From contig NZ_BCUR01000004.1 in NCBI RefSeq assembly GCF_003569005.1, forward strand, positions 484,718 to 548,717: 64,000 bases of DNA, written 5' to 3'. Shown here in pieces: positions 18,392 through 28,203 of the stretch; position 1 is the first letter of the stretch; each line of letters starts with the position of its first letter. Origin of the DNA: Vibrio superstes (lineage in GTDB: Bacteria; Pseudomonadota; Gammaproteobacteria; Enterobacterales; Vibrionaceae). The notes under the pieces are model-generated. The model ran no database searches, was not told the origin of the DNA, and saw nothing but the letters and a program-made list of their open reading frames with translations. The translations under genes were made by a program, and so were the position numbers.

Positions 18392-19117
18392 TTACATCTT
18401 TAAGTAAAAACTCTGTGTTAGCGCAACAAACTCCGCGCTATAGCCATCACCTTTATGGATAATGAGCTCTGTTTCTTCGGTTGGACCGCTGTTATCCATA
18501 CCCAATTGCAATTCAAACAAGTAGCGGGTGTAAGCTTTCTTGGGTGTGGTTTTTACCTTACACAATCGACTCAAGTGCCAACCGTTGTTGGTAGCGCGCA
18601 AAATACACTGCTTGGCTTCTTCTACGGGTAATATAAAACTCGCGCTACCGCTACTTAAGAGTAGCGCTTTACAAGAGTCTAGAAGGTCTGGGTGAGATAA
18701 GGTGTCAGTATGTCTCGCGGTCGCTCTTGTGGTCAGAGAGGATTGTTCACCTGAATTAAAATAAGGAGGATTACAGATAATGGTATCAAATGTTTCCTTA
18801 TTTGATTTTGAGAAGGAGGCGATATCCGAATGATACAGTCGGAAACGCACTCCCCATGGGCTAGCGTCAATGTTCGTTTTTGCCGCTTCAATCGCAGAGT
18901 GATCAATATCTACAGCCACAATATCCAGTTCAGTGTTTCGCTGCGCACACATCAGAGCCAGCAACCCCGTGCCTGTGCCAATATCAATAAGCTTGTTGCT
19001 GCGAGTCACATTTGTCCAAGCGCCTAATAGCACCCCGTCGGTGCTCACTGGCATGCCACTATTACCTCCCCAAATAGAGAATGACTTGAACTGGAAGTTC
19101 TTTGTTTTTGTCGTCAT
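18392..19117 (-). CDS. trmN6: tRNA1(Val) (adenine(37)-N6)-methyltransferase
   Basis: 241-aa SAM-dependent methyltransferase (YfiC) that makes m6A37 in tRNA1-Val. Class-I motifs: LIDIGTGTGLLALMCA (SAM binding), VAVDIDHSAIEAA, and the N6-adenine catalytic IICNPPYFNSG. The N-terminal region FSIWGGNSGMPVSTDGVLLGAW is typical. Length fits (245 aa in E. coli). Interestingly, the window also carries a tRNA-Val gene at 63647. Upstream gene of a likely trmN6-srmB unit. Confidence 0.95.
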   Translation of the reverse strand: MTTKTKNFQFKSFSIWGGNSGMPVSTDGVLLGAWTNVTRSNKLIDIGTGTGLLALMCAQRNTELDIVAVDIDHSAIEAAKTNIDASPWGVRFRLYHSDIASFSKSNKETFDTIICNPPYFNSGEQSSLTTRATARHTDTLSHPDLLDSCKALLLSSGSASFILPVEEAKQCILRATNNGWHLSRLCKVKTTPKKAYTRYLFELQLGMDNSGPTEETELIIHKGDGYSAEFVALTQSFYLKM

Positions 19118-19424
19118 GGCTAGATTGAACCCTAGGTTGTTTGTAACGAGAATTGTGCTTTGTTTTATGCAAATGCGGTGTATGCAATGGTTTTGTTATT
19201 ATTTCTGGGTGTTCTGTTGGTTTTTGGTTTAGCTTGAAACACTGCTTTGGTGCGCCTAAACTAGTTGAACACACTGCCATTTGGTTAAAAAATCGAAACT
19301 ATATGGCGTTTAAGCTCGTTTACTTGAGATTGTTGAATGCCCTGTTCATTATGCTTCTCATAAAAATTAATCATAGAGGCGCTGAATTAGCGCGTCCAGC
19401 AAACTATTTATCTTCGAGGTTATT
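19118..19424. other. Divergent region trmN6/brnQ
   Basis: 307 bp, AT-rich. Apart from the candidate leader ORF at 19303-19428 it holds a 5-bp hairpin GCGCT/AGCGC (19379-19383, 19389-19393) without a T-run. No promoter can be chosen with confidence. Confidence 0.5.
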
Positions 19425-19428
19425 TTGA
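19303..19428 (+). CDS. Candidate hydrophobic leader peptide of brnQ
   Basis: 41-codon ORF with ATG at 19303. Residues 5-22 include eleven Leu, Ile or Val. The stop codon TGA (19426-19428) overlaps the brnQ TTG start (19425-19427). The Leu/Ile/Val bias directly before a branched-chain amino acid transporter is what a supply-sensing leader would look like. Overlap with the TTG would couple translation. Against it: no convincing Shine-Dalgarno, and no terminator-type attenuator follows. It could equally be a chance ORF. Confidence 0.35.
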   Translation: MAFKLVYLRLLNALFIMLLIKINHRGAELARPANYLSSRLF

Positions 19429-20738
19429 AGAAGAGCTTATCCATTTCAGACATTGTTGCACTTGGCTTTATGCTATTTGCGTTTTTCTTAGGTGCTGGCA
19501 ACATCATCTTTCCACCAATGGCCGGCCAATTAGCAGGCGAAAACCTCATACCGGCAATGGGGGGCTTTTTGCTTACCGCTGCGGGACTACCTCTAATTAC
19601 TGTGGTTGCTGTGGCTACAGCGGGTGGCACATGGGATCATTTAACTAGCGATCTTCCTAAGAAGGTGGCTCTGCTAATCGCTGCGCTAATTTTCATTATC
19701 ATAGGCCCTGCATTTGCTGCGCCACGAGCAGGCTTAGTAGCTTATGAAATGGGTATTCGCCCGTTTGTTTCTCAACCGGGAACGCTGCACCTTGCACTCT
19801 TTTCGATTACCTTCTTTGTTCTAGCGATGGCACTGGCTTGGGCTCAAGGGTCTTTGCTAGATACTATTGGTAAGGTTTTAACCCCTATCATGTTTGTGGG
19901 CTTGGTCGCTCTCTCTGTTGCTGTAGTGCTTAACCCTCAAGGTCCGATTATTCATGCGCAGGGTGACTATATGAGTCAGCCCTTTACCAAAGGGATTTTG
20001 GAAGGCTACCTAACTATGGATACCTTTGCATCACTGATGTTTGGTATGCTACTTGTTCAAGCGATTAATTCTAAGGGTGTGACAGAACGTAAAGATGTTG
20101 GACGCTACCTTATCGCTGCAGGTGTTATTGCTGCTGTAGGACTATGCCTTGTATATATTGCTCTGTTCTATCTAGGAGCGACAAGTAACGGCATTGCTGC
20201 TGGGCTTGAGAATGGCGGCGCTATTCTTGCTGAATATGTGAAGGCACTGTTTGGAGATAAAGGTCAGTGGGTTCTTTCGGTCATTGTGCTATTGGCTTGT
20301 TTAACTACTGCGGTTGGTTTGATTTCTGCGAGTTCAGATTTCTTCAGCAAAAACACTAAGCTAGACTACAAGTTCTGGGTTGTTGTAAATGGCAGTGCTT
20401 GTGCGCTTGTGGCTAATGTTGGCCTTGCACAGTTAATTGAGCTATCTGTCCCTGTACTGTTTGCGCTTTACCCAATTGCTATTGCCTTGGTCGCACTGAC
20501 TTTTGTTCGCCCATGGCTACCTAATCCCAAATTGGCCTATCGTTTTGTCCTCATGATCGCTTTTATTTGCGCGTTAATCGATGCAGCAAAAGTGGCAGGG
20601 CTTGATGTATCGCTATTTAAGTTCTTACCAATGTTTGAACTGGGCCTAGGCTGGGTATTGCCTACCTCTGCTGCTTTAGTTGGCATGCTATTCACGGGTT
20701 CACAACAGGCAGGCATAGAGAAGCAAGCAGAAGCCTAA
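19425..20738 (+). CDS. brnQ: Branched-chain amino acid transport carrier BrnQ
   Basis: 437-aa inner-membrane Na+-coupled symporter for Leu, Ile and Val (LIVCS family), about twelve membrane segments. Signatures: SDIVALGFMLFAFFLGAGNIIFPP at the N-terminus, IIGPAFAAPRAG, and LACLTTAVGLISASSDFF. TTG start at 19425 sits five nt after GAGG and gives the conserved MKKSL beginning. No nearby in-frame ATG exists upstream. Monocistronic, with a strong terminator at 20786. A candidate hydrophobic leader ORF overlaps its start. Confidence 0.95.
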   Translation: MKKSLSISDIVALGFMLFAFFLGAGNIIFPPMAGQLAGENLIPAMGGFLLTAAGLPLITVVAVATAGGTWDHLTSDLPKKVALLIAALIFIIIGPAFAAPRAGLVAYEMGIRPFVSQPGTLHLALFSITFFVLAMALAWAQGSLLDTIGKVLTPIMFVGLVALSVAVVLNPQGPIIHAQGDYMSQPFTKGILEGYLTMDTFASLMFGMLLVQAINSKGVTERKDVGRYLIAAGVIAAVGLCLVYIALFYLGATSNGIAAGLENGGAILAEYVKALFGDKGQWVLSVIVLLACLTTAVGLISASSDFFSKNTKLDYKFWVVVNGSACALVANVGLAQLIELSVPVLFALYPIAIALVALTFVRPWLPNPKLAYRFVLMIAFICALIDAAKVAGLDVSLFKFLPMFELGLGWVLPTSAALVGMLFTGSQQAGIEKQAEA

Positions 20739-20781
20739 TTCATTTAGGATAAAATACGCTTCTCGATACGCGAAAAATCAA

Positions 20782-20816
20782 TAAAAAAGGAGGCACTTTA
20801 AATGCCTCCTTTTTTC
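20782..20816. terminator. Bidirectional terminator brnQ/fldB
   Basis: Stem GGAGGCA (20789-20795) / TGCCTCC (20803-20809) between A6 and T6; serves both convergent genes. Confidence 0.9.
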
Positions 20817-20831
20817 TATTTCTGTTTTTAC

Positions 20832-21353
20832 TTACAGTGAGTCAGCGTACTCAACAAGGATCTGCTCACACCAAGAAGCGATGCGTTCGTCGCTGAATTC
20901 GTACTGAGAGTCTTCATCAAGTGCGAGCCCTACAAACTTGGAGCCATCTTCGGTGAGTGCCTTTGATGCTTGGAATTCATAGCCTTCTACTGGCCAGTAG
21001 CCGATAAAGTTAGGTTTGCTTGGCTGAAGCTGCTGATGAAGTAGTCCCATCGCATCCTGAAACCATTCGCCATATCCTTCTTGATCCCCTAAGCCGAATA
21101 ACGCGACGTGCTTGCCTGTTAGCGGTACGCCATCTATGTCGTGCCATAATGCTCCCCAATCCTCTTGAAGTTCACCGAAATCCCATGTGGAAATCCCTAG
21201 AATCAAAAACTCATAGTCGTTCATTAGGGAGAGTGGGGTATCTTTTACATTGTGCAGATCTACAATATCGCTTCCAATGATGTCTCGAATTTTTTCTGCT
21301 GCCATTTCGGTATAGCAGGTGGTAGAGCCGAAAAATAGTCCTATTTTCATCAT
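20832..21353 (-). CDS. fldB: Flavodoxin FldB
   Basis: 173-aa FMN-binding electron carrier. FMN phosphate loop [18 protein letters not shown], isoalloxazine-contact loops [14 protein letters not shown] and [13 protein letters not shown], and the C-terminal [16 protein letters not shown]. These are the FldB-type features, and it is divergent from xerD exactly as E. coli fldB is. Two adjacent ATG codons (21353, 21350); the family N-terminus suits the second equally. Likely electron donor role in the reductive stress response; partner not shown by the sequence. Confidence 0.94.
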   Translation of the reverse strand: MMKIGLFFGSTTCYTEMAAEKIRDIIGSDIVDLHNVKDTPLSLMNDYEFLILGISTWDFGELQEDWGALWHDIDGVPLTGKHVALFGLGDQEGYGEWFQDAMGLLHQQLQPSKPNFIGYWPVEGYEFQASKALTEDGSKFVGLALDEDSQYEFSDERIASWCEQILVEYADSL

Positions 21354-21485
21354 TTTAATTATAGCTAATGGTCATGTTGCTAATTCTACCTTTATTTTTA
21401 CTAACTTTCAGTGCCCGCCTCTAGCAATCGGCCCAATGCTTGTATACTTTAAGGTGACTATATTGGTATTACTGGAACTTTTAGC

Positions 21486-22379
21486 TTGTTAAATCAGAAT
21501 CTTATAGAGCAATTCTTAGATGCCGTCTGGATGGAAAAGGGCTTGTCTGAAAATACCTTAGCCTCTTATCGGTTGGATCTAAGCAAGCTATCGCAATGGC
21601 TTGAGCAGAATAAGTCCGATTTATCCTCAGTCAGTTACCAAGAGCTATTAGATTATCAAGCTTGGCTGGTGGACAAGAACTTTGCCCAATCTAGTCGCGC
21701 TCGAATGCTGTCTGCTATGCGCCGATTGTTTCAATATCTTTATCGAGAAAAAATACGCTCTGATGACCCTAGTGCGTTATTGATCAGGCCTAAGCTTCCA
21801 AAGCGGCTACCAAAGGATATTAGCGAGCAACAGGTGGAGAGTCTGCTTGATGCGCCCAATGTAGATGACCCGATAGAGCTTCGCGACAAGGCGATGCTTG
21901 AGCTTTTATATGCAACTGGTTTGCGTGTATCAGAGCTTGTAGGGCTTACCATGGAAAACATGAGCTTGCGCCAAGGTGTAGTACGAGTAGTGGGTAAAGG
22001 GGGAAAAGAGCGATTAGTTCCTATGGGTGAAAATGCCATTGATTGGATTGAACGTTTTCTTACCCATGGCCGGTCTCAATTAATGGGAGAAAATTCCTCG
22101 GACGTTGTATTTCCGAGTAAGCGCTCTCGTCAAATGACACGACAAACATTTTGGCACCGTATCAAGTACTATGCACAGATTGCTGGTATTGATACTGATA
22201 CGTTATCACCACACGTGATGAGACATGCTTTTGCCACTCATTTATTGAACTATGGTGCAGACTTACGTGTCGTACAGATGTTGCTGGGGCATAGTGACTT
22301 ATCTACGACTCAAATTTATACTCATGTTGCCACAGAGAGATTGAAACAAATTCATCAGCAGCATCACCCAAGAGCGTGA
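21486..22379 (+). CDS. xerD: Site-specific tyrosine recombinase XerD
   Basis: 297-aa recombinase that with XerC and FtsK resolves chromosome dimers at dif. N-terminal SAM-like domain (LSENTLASYRLDLSKLSQWL). Catalytic residues: Arg in ATGLRVSELVGL, Lys in KGGKERLVPMG, HxxR in SPHVMRHAFATHLL, His in LLGHSDLSTTQ, and Tyr in IYTHVATERL. The start is TTG 21486, with GGAAC nine nt upstream. Starts the xerD-dsbC-recJ-prfB-lysS series known from E. coli. Confidence 0.97.
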   Translation: MLNQNLIEQFLDAVWMEKGLSENTLASYRLDLSKLSQWLEQNKSDLSSVSYQELLDYQAWLVDKNFAQSSRARMLSAMRRLFQYLYREKIRSDDPSALLIRPKLPKRLPKDISEQQVESLLDAPNVDDPIELRDKAMLELLYATGLRVSELVGLTMENMSLRQGVVRVVGKGGKERLVPMGENAIDWIERFLTHGRSQLMGENSSDVVFPSKRSRQMTRQTFWHRIKYYAQIAGIDTDTLSPHVMRHAFATHLLNYGADLRVVQMLLGHSDLSTTQIYTHVATERLKQIHQQHHPRA

Positions 22380-22431
22380 TCGTGCAGTTTTTATGTTCAC
22401 ACGCTGTACCCATTATTTAGTAGGAAATTGT

Positions 22432-23172
22432 ATGAATATTTTAGGTCGAGTCTTCGGCTTGGTTATGTGCTCTTTAGTTGCCTTTAGTGTGAGTGCAACA
22501 GAGTTTAACGAGGCTCAGATTAAGGAACGATTCGCTAAAATCGGTGTATCCGTAATGCAAATCGAATCTATTGAGGTTGATGGATTGGTAGAAGTGACCA
22601 CCAATCAGGGAACCTTTTATGCAACCCCAACGGGCGATTACTTTATTCCTGGTAAATTGTACTCTCTCGATGATAAGGGTAATTTCCAAGATGTTGCTGC
22701 ACTTAGGAATGGCCCAAAGATCGTAAGCCTACTAGACCAAGCCAGCGATGAGATGATTGTATACAAGGCAGACAATGAAAAATATGTTGTGACTGTCTTT
22801 ACGGATATCTCTTGTGGCTACTGCCTGAAGCTACATCGCCAAATGGCGGAATACAACAAGCTAGGCATCACAGTGCGCTACCTTGCGTTCCCAAGAGCGG
22901 GTGATCGCAGTGATATCGGCCAAACTATGGCTAATATCTGGTGCAGCGCCGACCCAGCTAAAGCGATGAACGATGCTAAGCTACGTGGTGAAGACGTGAG
23001 TGCTTCTAGCGACAGTATTCAGCAGTGCCAAACTACGGTTTCAGAGCAATACCAATTAGGCAAAGCCATTGGCGTGTCAGGTACTCCTGCGGTTTATACC
23101 TCAAAAGGTATGAATGTGGGCGGTTATCTGTCACCTGAAGACCTACTGAAGCGACTAGAATCACAAGGCTAA
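22432..23172 (+). CDS. dsbC: Thiol:disulfide interchange protein DsbC
   Basis: 246-aa periplasmic disulfide isomerase. Signal peptide (MNILGRVFGLVMCSLVAFSV, cleavage near SA-T), N-terminal dimerisation domain with QIKERFAKIGVSV, and a thioredoxin-like domain with the active site CGYC in FTDISCGYCLKLH. A cis-Pro follows in GVSGTPAVYT. The ATG at 22432 has AGGAA upstream and gives a proper signal peptide; an in-frame ATG at 22393 adds an unlikely N-terminal tail. 52 bp after xerD; a terminator hairpin follows. Confidence 0.95.
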   Translation: MNILGRVFGLVMCSLVAFSVSATEFNEAQIKERFAKIGVSVMQIESIEVDGLVEVTTNQGTFYATPTGDYFIPGKLYSLDDKGNFQDVAALRNGPKIVSLLDQASDEMIVYKADNEKYVVTVFTDISCGYCLKLHRQMAEYNKLGITVRYLAFPRAGDRSDIGQTMANIWCSADPAKAMNDAKLRGEDVSASSDSIQQCQTTVSEQYQLGKAIGVSGTPAVYTSKGMNVGGYLSPEDLLKRLESQG

Positions 23173-23180
23173 CCCCTATA

Positions 23181-23212
23181 AGCGCTGTCATTGAGCACAG
23201 CGCTTTTCTTTC
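23181..23212 (+). terminator. Terminator after dsbC
   Basis: 8-bp stem AGCGCTGT (23181-23188) / ACAGCGCT (23197-23204) and a T-rich tail. recJ, 23 bp further on, may rely on read-through. Confidence 0.8.
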
Positions 23213-23234
23213 TCATTACTAGACCTAAGAAGCC

Positions 23235-24974
23235 ATGATCGAGATTAAACGTCGTCCCGCTGCTGATATTTCCAATCTGCCCACAACACTGTCTGCATTG
23301 ATGCGACGCATTTATGCCGCTCGTGGTATCGAGTCTTCGGTGCAACTTGAGCGCGGTGCTAAAGGGTTGCTTCCACCGCAGAAGCTTCATGGCATCAAAG
23401 CGGCAGCAGAGCTGTTGCTTAGTGCTATTAAAGAGAACAAGCGCATTATTGTGGTTGGAGATTTTGATGCGGATGGCGCCACCTCGTCGGCATTGTCAGT
23501 GCTGGCGCTGCGAATGCTAGGTTCGAGCAATGTCGATTATCTCGTGCCGAACCGTTTCGAAGATGGCTATGGCTTAAGTCCTGAGGTGGTGGAACAAGCC
23601 ATTGAGATGGGCGTTGATCTCATCATGACAGTAGATAATGGCGTTTCGTCTATCGAAGGGGTGCGATTTGCCAAGCAAAACAACATTCAAGTATTGGTGA
23701 CGGACCATCACTTGCCTGGACATGTATTGCCTGAAGCCGATGCAATGGTGAACCCAAACCTTCATGAATGCGACTTTCCATCCAAGGCATTAGCTGGGGT
23801 TGGTGTTGCCTTTTATTTGATGGTGGCGTTGCGAGCATTGATGCGCCAAACCAATTGGTTTAATGAATCTGGCGTGGCAGAGCCTAATCTTACGGAACTG
23901 CTTGATTTAGTGGCGCTAGGTACTGTCGCCGATGTCGTGCCTCTGGATGAGAACAATCGAATCTTGGTGCATCAAGGCCTGCAGCGCATTAGAGCTGGCC
24001 TAGGTCGTCCCGGTATTCAGGCTCTCATTGAGGTATCAAAGCGAGAGTCTAGCCGTTTGGTGGCGTCTGATTTTGGCTTTGCATTAGGGCCACGTATTAA
24101 CGCGGCTGGACGCTTGGATGACATGTCGTTTGGCGTAGAGCTATTGATGTGCAATAACATTCATGCCGCCAGACGTATGGCCACTGAGCTTGATGCGCTT
24201 AATATCACGCGCCGAGAAATTGAAGAGGGAATGAAGCAAGAAGCGCTCGCCTTTTGTGAGCGATTGCAGTTCAGCTCCGATCAAGAAATGCCCTATGGAA
24301 TAACGCTATTCCAACGTGATTGGCACCAAGGGGTGATTGGCATTCTTGCTTCAAGAATCAAAGATAAATTCCATCGACCTGTCATCGCATTTGCCGATGG
24401 TGGTGATGGTTTTATTAAAGGATCCTGTCGTTCAATCAAAGGGCTACATATGCGTGATGCCTTAGATAAGATTGACGTACAAAATCCTGGATTAATCCTA
24501 AAATTTGGTGGGCACGCCATGGCTGCGGGTTTGACGATTAAAGAGATGGACTTTACTCGCTTCAGTGAATTATTTGATCAAGCGGTTCGAGATGAGGTAG
24601 ATGAGCATGCCTTAAAGGGCATTGTATTGTCTGACGGTGAGTTAACACCGGAAGAGTTCAATATGCACACCGCAATGGAGATCCGTAATGGTGGTCCTTG
24701 GGGGCAAGCCTTTCCTGAGCCTATCTTTGATGGTGAGTTTAAGGTATTGCATCAAAAACTAGTGGGCGAGAAGCACCTTAAGCTCATGCTTGAGCCTTTG
24801 CATAAATCTCATGCCACCAACATAATGATCGATGCGATTGCCTTTAATGTCGATCTGCGTCGCTGGCCAGATCCTGCAACCACTAAGATAAAAATGGCCT
24901 ATCGGCTTGATATCAATGAGTTTAGAGGCAACCAATCACTACAACTTATGGTTGAACATATTGATGCTGCCTAA
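23235..24974 (+). CDS. recJ: Single-stranded-DNA-specific exonuclease RecJ
   Basis: 579-aa 5'-3' ssDNA exonuclease for recombination and mismatch or base excision repair. DHH family motifs: VVGDFDADGATSSALSV (motif I), MTVDNGVSS (II), VTDHHLPGH (III, DHH), VNPNLHECDFPSKALAGVGVAF (IV), and DHHA1 motif LKFGGHAMAAGLTI with the GGHxxAAG signature. Length matches E. coli (577 aa). ATG 23235; RBS weak (AAGAAG). Middle of the conserved xerD-dsbC-recJ-prfB-lysS order. Confidence 0.97.
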   Translation: MIEIKRRPAADISNLPTTLSALMRRIYAARGIESSVQLERGAKGLLPPQKLHGIKAAAELLLSAIKENKRIIVVGDFDADGATSSALSVLALRMLGSSNVDYLVPNRFEDGYGLSPEVVEQAIEMGVDLIMTVDNGVSSIEGVRFAKQNNIQVLVTDHHLPGHVLPEADAMVNPNLHECDFPSKALAGVGVAFYLMVALRALMRQTNWFNESGVAEPNLTELLDLVALGTVADVVPLDENNRILVHQGLQRIRAGLGRPGIQALIEVSKRESSRLVASDFGFALGPRINAAGRLDDMSFGVELLMCNNIHAARRMATELDALNITRREIEEGMKQEALAFCERLQFSSDQEMPYGITLFQRDWHQGVIGILASRIKDKFHRPVIAFADGGDGFIKGSCRSIKGLHMRDALDKIDVQNPGLILKFGGHAMAAGLTIKEMDFTRFSELFDQAVRDEVDEHALKGIVLSDGELTPEEFNMHTAMEIRNGGPWGQAFPEPIFDGEFKVLHQKLVGEKHLKLMLEPLHKSHATNIMIDAIAFNVDLRRWPDPATTKIKMAYRLDINEFRGNQSLQLMVEHIDAA

Positions 24975-25091
24975 CAAGGCAGCTCAGTTTACTTCTTCTT
25001 AATATCCACTAACTTCAAAATATTTCTGTATCTTGGTCACATTTTTGAGTAAAATTCCGCGGTTATTTTCTATTCAAAATATTGGCCAAAG

Positions 25092-26190
25092 ATGTTTGAA
25101 ATCAATCCGATTAAAAACCGCCTACAGGACGTGTCTGAACGCACGAATGTCCTGAGGGGGTACCTTTGACTATGACGCTAAGAAAGAGCGCCTAGAAGAA
25201 GTAAATGCAGAGCTAGAACAACCGGATGTATGGAATGAACCTGAGCGTGCCCAAGCGCTAGGTAAAGAACGTGCATCATTAGAAGCTGTCGTTGAAACTA
25301 TTGATTTATTGGATCAAGGTGTAGAAGACGCAGAAGGCTTACTTGAGTTAGCGGTTGAAGAAGAAGACCAAGAAACCTTTGACGAGATTGAACCTGAACT
25401 GGCTGAGCTTGAAGCTAAGCTCGCGAAATTAGAGTTCCGTCGTATGTTCTCTGGTGACCACGATGGCGCCGATTGCTACATAGACCTTCAATCTGGTTCT
25501 GGTGGTACAGAGGCGCAAGATTGGACCAACATTATGCTACGTATGTATTTGCGCTGGGCTGATGCTAAAGGGTTCAAGACAGAGGTTATCGAGGTTTCCG
25601 AGGGTGAAGTTGCTGGCCTTAAGGGTGCAACAGTGAAGATCTCTGGCGAGTACGCCTACGGCTGGCTTCGCACTGAAACGGGTGTACACCGTTTGGTACG
25701 TAAATCACCGTTTGACTCCAGTGGTCGTCGCCATACCTCGTTTGCATCTGCATTTATTTACCCAGAGATTGATGACAACATTCAGATCGATATTAACCCA
25801 TCAGATCTTCGTATTGACGTATACCGCGCCTCAGGTGCTGGTGGTCAGCACGTAAACACCACTGAATCTGCGGTTCGTATTACTCACGTACCGACTAATA
25901 TTGTGGTTCAGTGTCAGAATGACCGTTCTCAACATAAGAACAAAGACCAAGCAATGAAACAGCTTCGCGCTAAATTGTTTGAGTTTGAACTGCAAAAGCA
26001 AAACGCTGAGAAACAAGCGAACGAAGATGCGAAATCAGACATAGGTTGGGGTAGTCAAATCCGCTCGTATGTATTAGATGATTCGCGAATCAAAGACCTT
26101 CGCACTGGTGTAGAAAACCGAAATACTCAAGCCGTTCTCGACGGTGACCTAGACAAATTTATCGAAGCCAGCCTGAAGTCTGGACTGTAA
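25092..26190 (+). CDS. prfB: Peptide chain release factor 2 (programmed +1 frameshift)
   Basis: RF2, terminating at UGA and UAA. Synthesised in two frames. ATG 25092 opens 25 codons ending at in-frame TGA (25167-25169). A +1 shift at CTT-TGA-C continues in the next frame to TAA at 26190, giving 365 aa, the E. coli length. The internal Shine-Dalgarno AGGGGG lies at 25155-25160, just before the slippery CTT. Key motifs: SPF recognition tripeptide in [14 protein letters not shown] and the catalytic GGQ in [16 protein letters not shown]. Autoregulation is the classic kind: low RF2 favours shifting. 12 bp before lysS. Confidence 0.97.
25155..25170 (+). promoter_or_regulatory. prfB +1 frameshift signal
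   Basis: AGGGGG SD-like element, then TAC CTT TGA C. This is the standard RF2 recoding site with a three-base gap between SD and the shift codon. Confidence 0.96.
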
Positions 26191-26202
26191 AAAGGGTGAA
26201 AT

Positions 26203-27708
26203 ATGACTGACCAAGTTCAAATTGATGAAAACAAACTGATTGCAGAGCGCCGTGCGAAATTGGATTCAATCCGCAAGGAGTGTCAAGCAAACGGTCACCC
26301 TAACGACTTTCGTCGTGACAGCCTAGCGGGTGACCTGCAAGCTCAGTTTGGTGAGAAATCAAAAGAAGAGCTAGAAGAACTTAACCATGTTGTGGCTATT
26401 GCTGGCCGTATCATGGCAAAACGTGGTCCATTCTTGGTAATTCAAGAAACCTCTGGCCGCATCCAAGCATACGCTGCGAAAGATGTGCAGAAAGATCTTA
26501 AAGCGAAATACCAAGGTCTTGATATCGGTGACATCGTTGGTGTCAAGGGTGCGCTACATAAATCAGGTAAGGGTGACCTATACGTGAACATGGAAGAGTA
26601 CGAGTTGCTGACTAAGGCACTGCGTCCTCTACCAGAGAAGTTCCACGGTCTAACAGACCAAGAGATGCGTTACCGTCAGCGCTACGTTGACCTTATCGTG
26701 AACGAAGATTCTCGCTCTGCATTCATCATTCGCTCTAAGCTAGTATCGTCAATCCGCAACTTCATGAGCTCAAAAGGCTACCTAGAAGTTGAGACGCCAA
26801 TGATGCACGTGATCCCTGGTGGTGCGACTGCGCGTCCATTTATCACGCATCACAACGCGTTAGATATCGACATGTACTTGCGTGTTGCTCCTGAGCTTTA
26901 CCTTAAGCGTCTAGTAGTTGGTGGCTTTGATCGCGTATTTGAGATCAACCGTAACTTCCGTAACGAAGGTCTATCTCCACGCCACAACCCAGAATTCACC
27001 ATGATGGAATTCTACCAAGCTTACTCTGACTACAAGGACCTTATGGACCTTACCGAAGAGATGCTAAGCACAGTAGCTGTAGATGTATTGGGTTCAACGT
27101 CAATGCCTTACGGTGAAGAAACCGTTGAGTTTGGCGGCACTTACGCTCGCATGAGCATGTTTGAAGCGATCAAGCACTACAACCCAGACCATGCTGAGAT
27201 CCAGGCGCTAACGGAAGCAGACCTACAAGATCGTGACAAGATGGTAGCCATCGCTAAATCGGTACACGTACAAGTAGAAACATTCTGGACTTGTGGTCAG
27301 CTTCTTGAAGAGATCTTTGGTGAAACGGCTGAGCCTCAGCTAATTCAGCCGACTTTCATTACAGGTTACCCAGCAGATATCTCTCCACTGGCTCGTCGTA
27401 GCGACAGCAACCCATTCTTCACTGACCGCTTTGAGTTCTTCATTGGTGGCCGCGAAGTAGCAAATGGTTTCTCTGAGCTTAACGATGCAGAAGATCAAGA
27501 TGCGCGCTTTAAAGCGCAGGTAGATGCGAAAGATGCAGGTGATGATGAAGCAATGTACTACGATGCTGATTACATTACAGCACTAGAGCACGGTCTTCCG
27601 CCGACAGCAGGTCAAGGTATTGGTATTGATCGCCTAGCGATGCTATTTACCAACACTCACACTATTCGTGACGTAATCCTATTCCCTGCGATGCGCCCTC
27701 AGCAATAA
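26203..27708 (+). CDS. lysS: Lysyl-tRNA synthetase (class II)
   Basis: 501-aa cytoplasmic enzyme charging tRNA-Lys. N-terminal OB-fold anticodon domain ([20 protein letters not shown]). Class-II motif 1 region near [21 protein letters not shown], motif 2 [19 protein letters not shown], and motif 3 [19 protein letters not shown]. Full length. Directly follows prfB (12 bp), as in E. coli, and ends at a strong terminator. The AAAGGGTGAAAT region before ATG provides the RBS. Confidence 0.98.
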   Translation: MTDQVQIDENKLIAERRAKLDSIRKECQANGHPNDFRRDSLAGDLQAQFGEKSKEELEELNHVVAIAGRIMAKRGPFLVIQETSGRIQAYAAKDVQKDLKAKYQGLDIGDIVGVKGALHKSGKGDLYVNMEEYELLTKALRPLPEKFHGLTDQEMRYRQRYVDLIVNEDSRSAFIIRSKLVSSIRNFMSSKGYLEVETPMMHVIPGGATARPFITHHNALDIDMYLRVAPELYLKRLVVGGFDRVFEINRNFRNEGLSPRHNPEFTMMEFYQAYSDYKDLMDLTEEMLSTVAVDVLGSTSMPYGEETVEFGGTYARMSMFEAIKHYNPDHAEIQALTEADLQDRDKMVAIAKSVHVQVETFWTCGQLLEEIFGETAEPQLIQPTFITGYPADISPLARRSDSNPFFTDRFEFFIGGREVANGFSELNDAEDQDARFKAQVDAKDAGDDEAMYYDADYITALEHGLPPTAGQGIGIDRLAMLFTNTHTIRDVILFPAMRPQQ

Positions 27709-27730
27709 TCGCAGTTATAGAAGAATGAAC

Positions 27731-27762
27731 AAGCCACATCAGTAATGATGTGGCTTTTTTTA
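27731..27762 (+). terminator. lysS terminator
   Basis: 9-bp stem GCCACATCA (27733-27741) / TGATGTGGC (27746-27754), loop GTAA, then seven T. The last bases overlap the end of the convergent CBS gene. Confidence 0.93.
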
Positions 27763-28203
27763 TGTTCCTGACTCTACGGGCTCAACTTCTTCTTGAAGTT
27801 CAAGTAGATTAATCGCAATAGCGACAAAATCACTATCAGTAATAATGCCGACCAACTTGCTATTTTGGACGACGGGTAGACAGCCAACCTTGCGCTTTTG
27901 CATCATCATTGCACTTTCTCGCAACCCTGCATGAGGGCTTACTGTGATGACACTCTTACACATAGCTTGGTTCAGAGGAGTATCCAAGTTATACGCGCTT
28001 TTGTCAGGGTTAATCTGCAAGCTAGAGTCTTGAGCGGCCAAAATATCCCTTTGAGTGACTAAGCCTAATAGCTCATCATCAACATCGACAACAGGCACGT
28101 GCCTAATATCATGCTCTGCCATCAGCTTTTTAGCATCAGCCAGAGTGTTGGAACGCAACAGGGTGTAGGGGGTGCGAGTCATAAGCTCGACAATTTTTAT
28201 CAT
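27760..28203 (-). CDS. CBS-pair domain protein
   Basis: 147-aa protein made of two CBS motifs: MTRTPYTLLRSNTLADAKKLMAEHDIRHVPVVD...LVTQRDIL and MCKSVITVSP...MMQKRKVGCLPVVQNSKLVGIITDSDFV. Stand-alone CBS pairs bind adenosine nucleotides and regulate partners; the partner here is unknown. Acidic C-terminal tail. AGGAGA RBS before ATG 28203. Convergent with lysS, with its 3' end inside the lysS terminator. Confidence 0.9.
   Translation of the reverse strand: MIKIVELMTRTPYTLLRSNTLADAKKLMAEHDIRHVPVVDVDDELLGLVTQRDILAAQDSSLQINPDKSAYNLDTPLNQAMCKSVITVSPHAGLRESAMMMQKRKVGCLPVVQNSKLVGIITDSDFVAIAINLLELQEEVEPVESGT

Noticed and set aside
19153..19302. 5' part of a 91-codon ORF before brnQ
   Set aside because: Cys/Gly/Phe-rich noise without an RBS; only the last 41 codons are considered as a possible leader.
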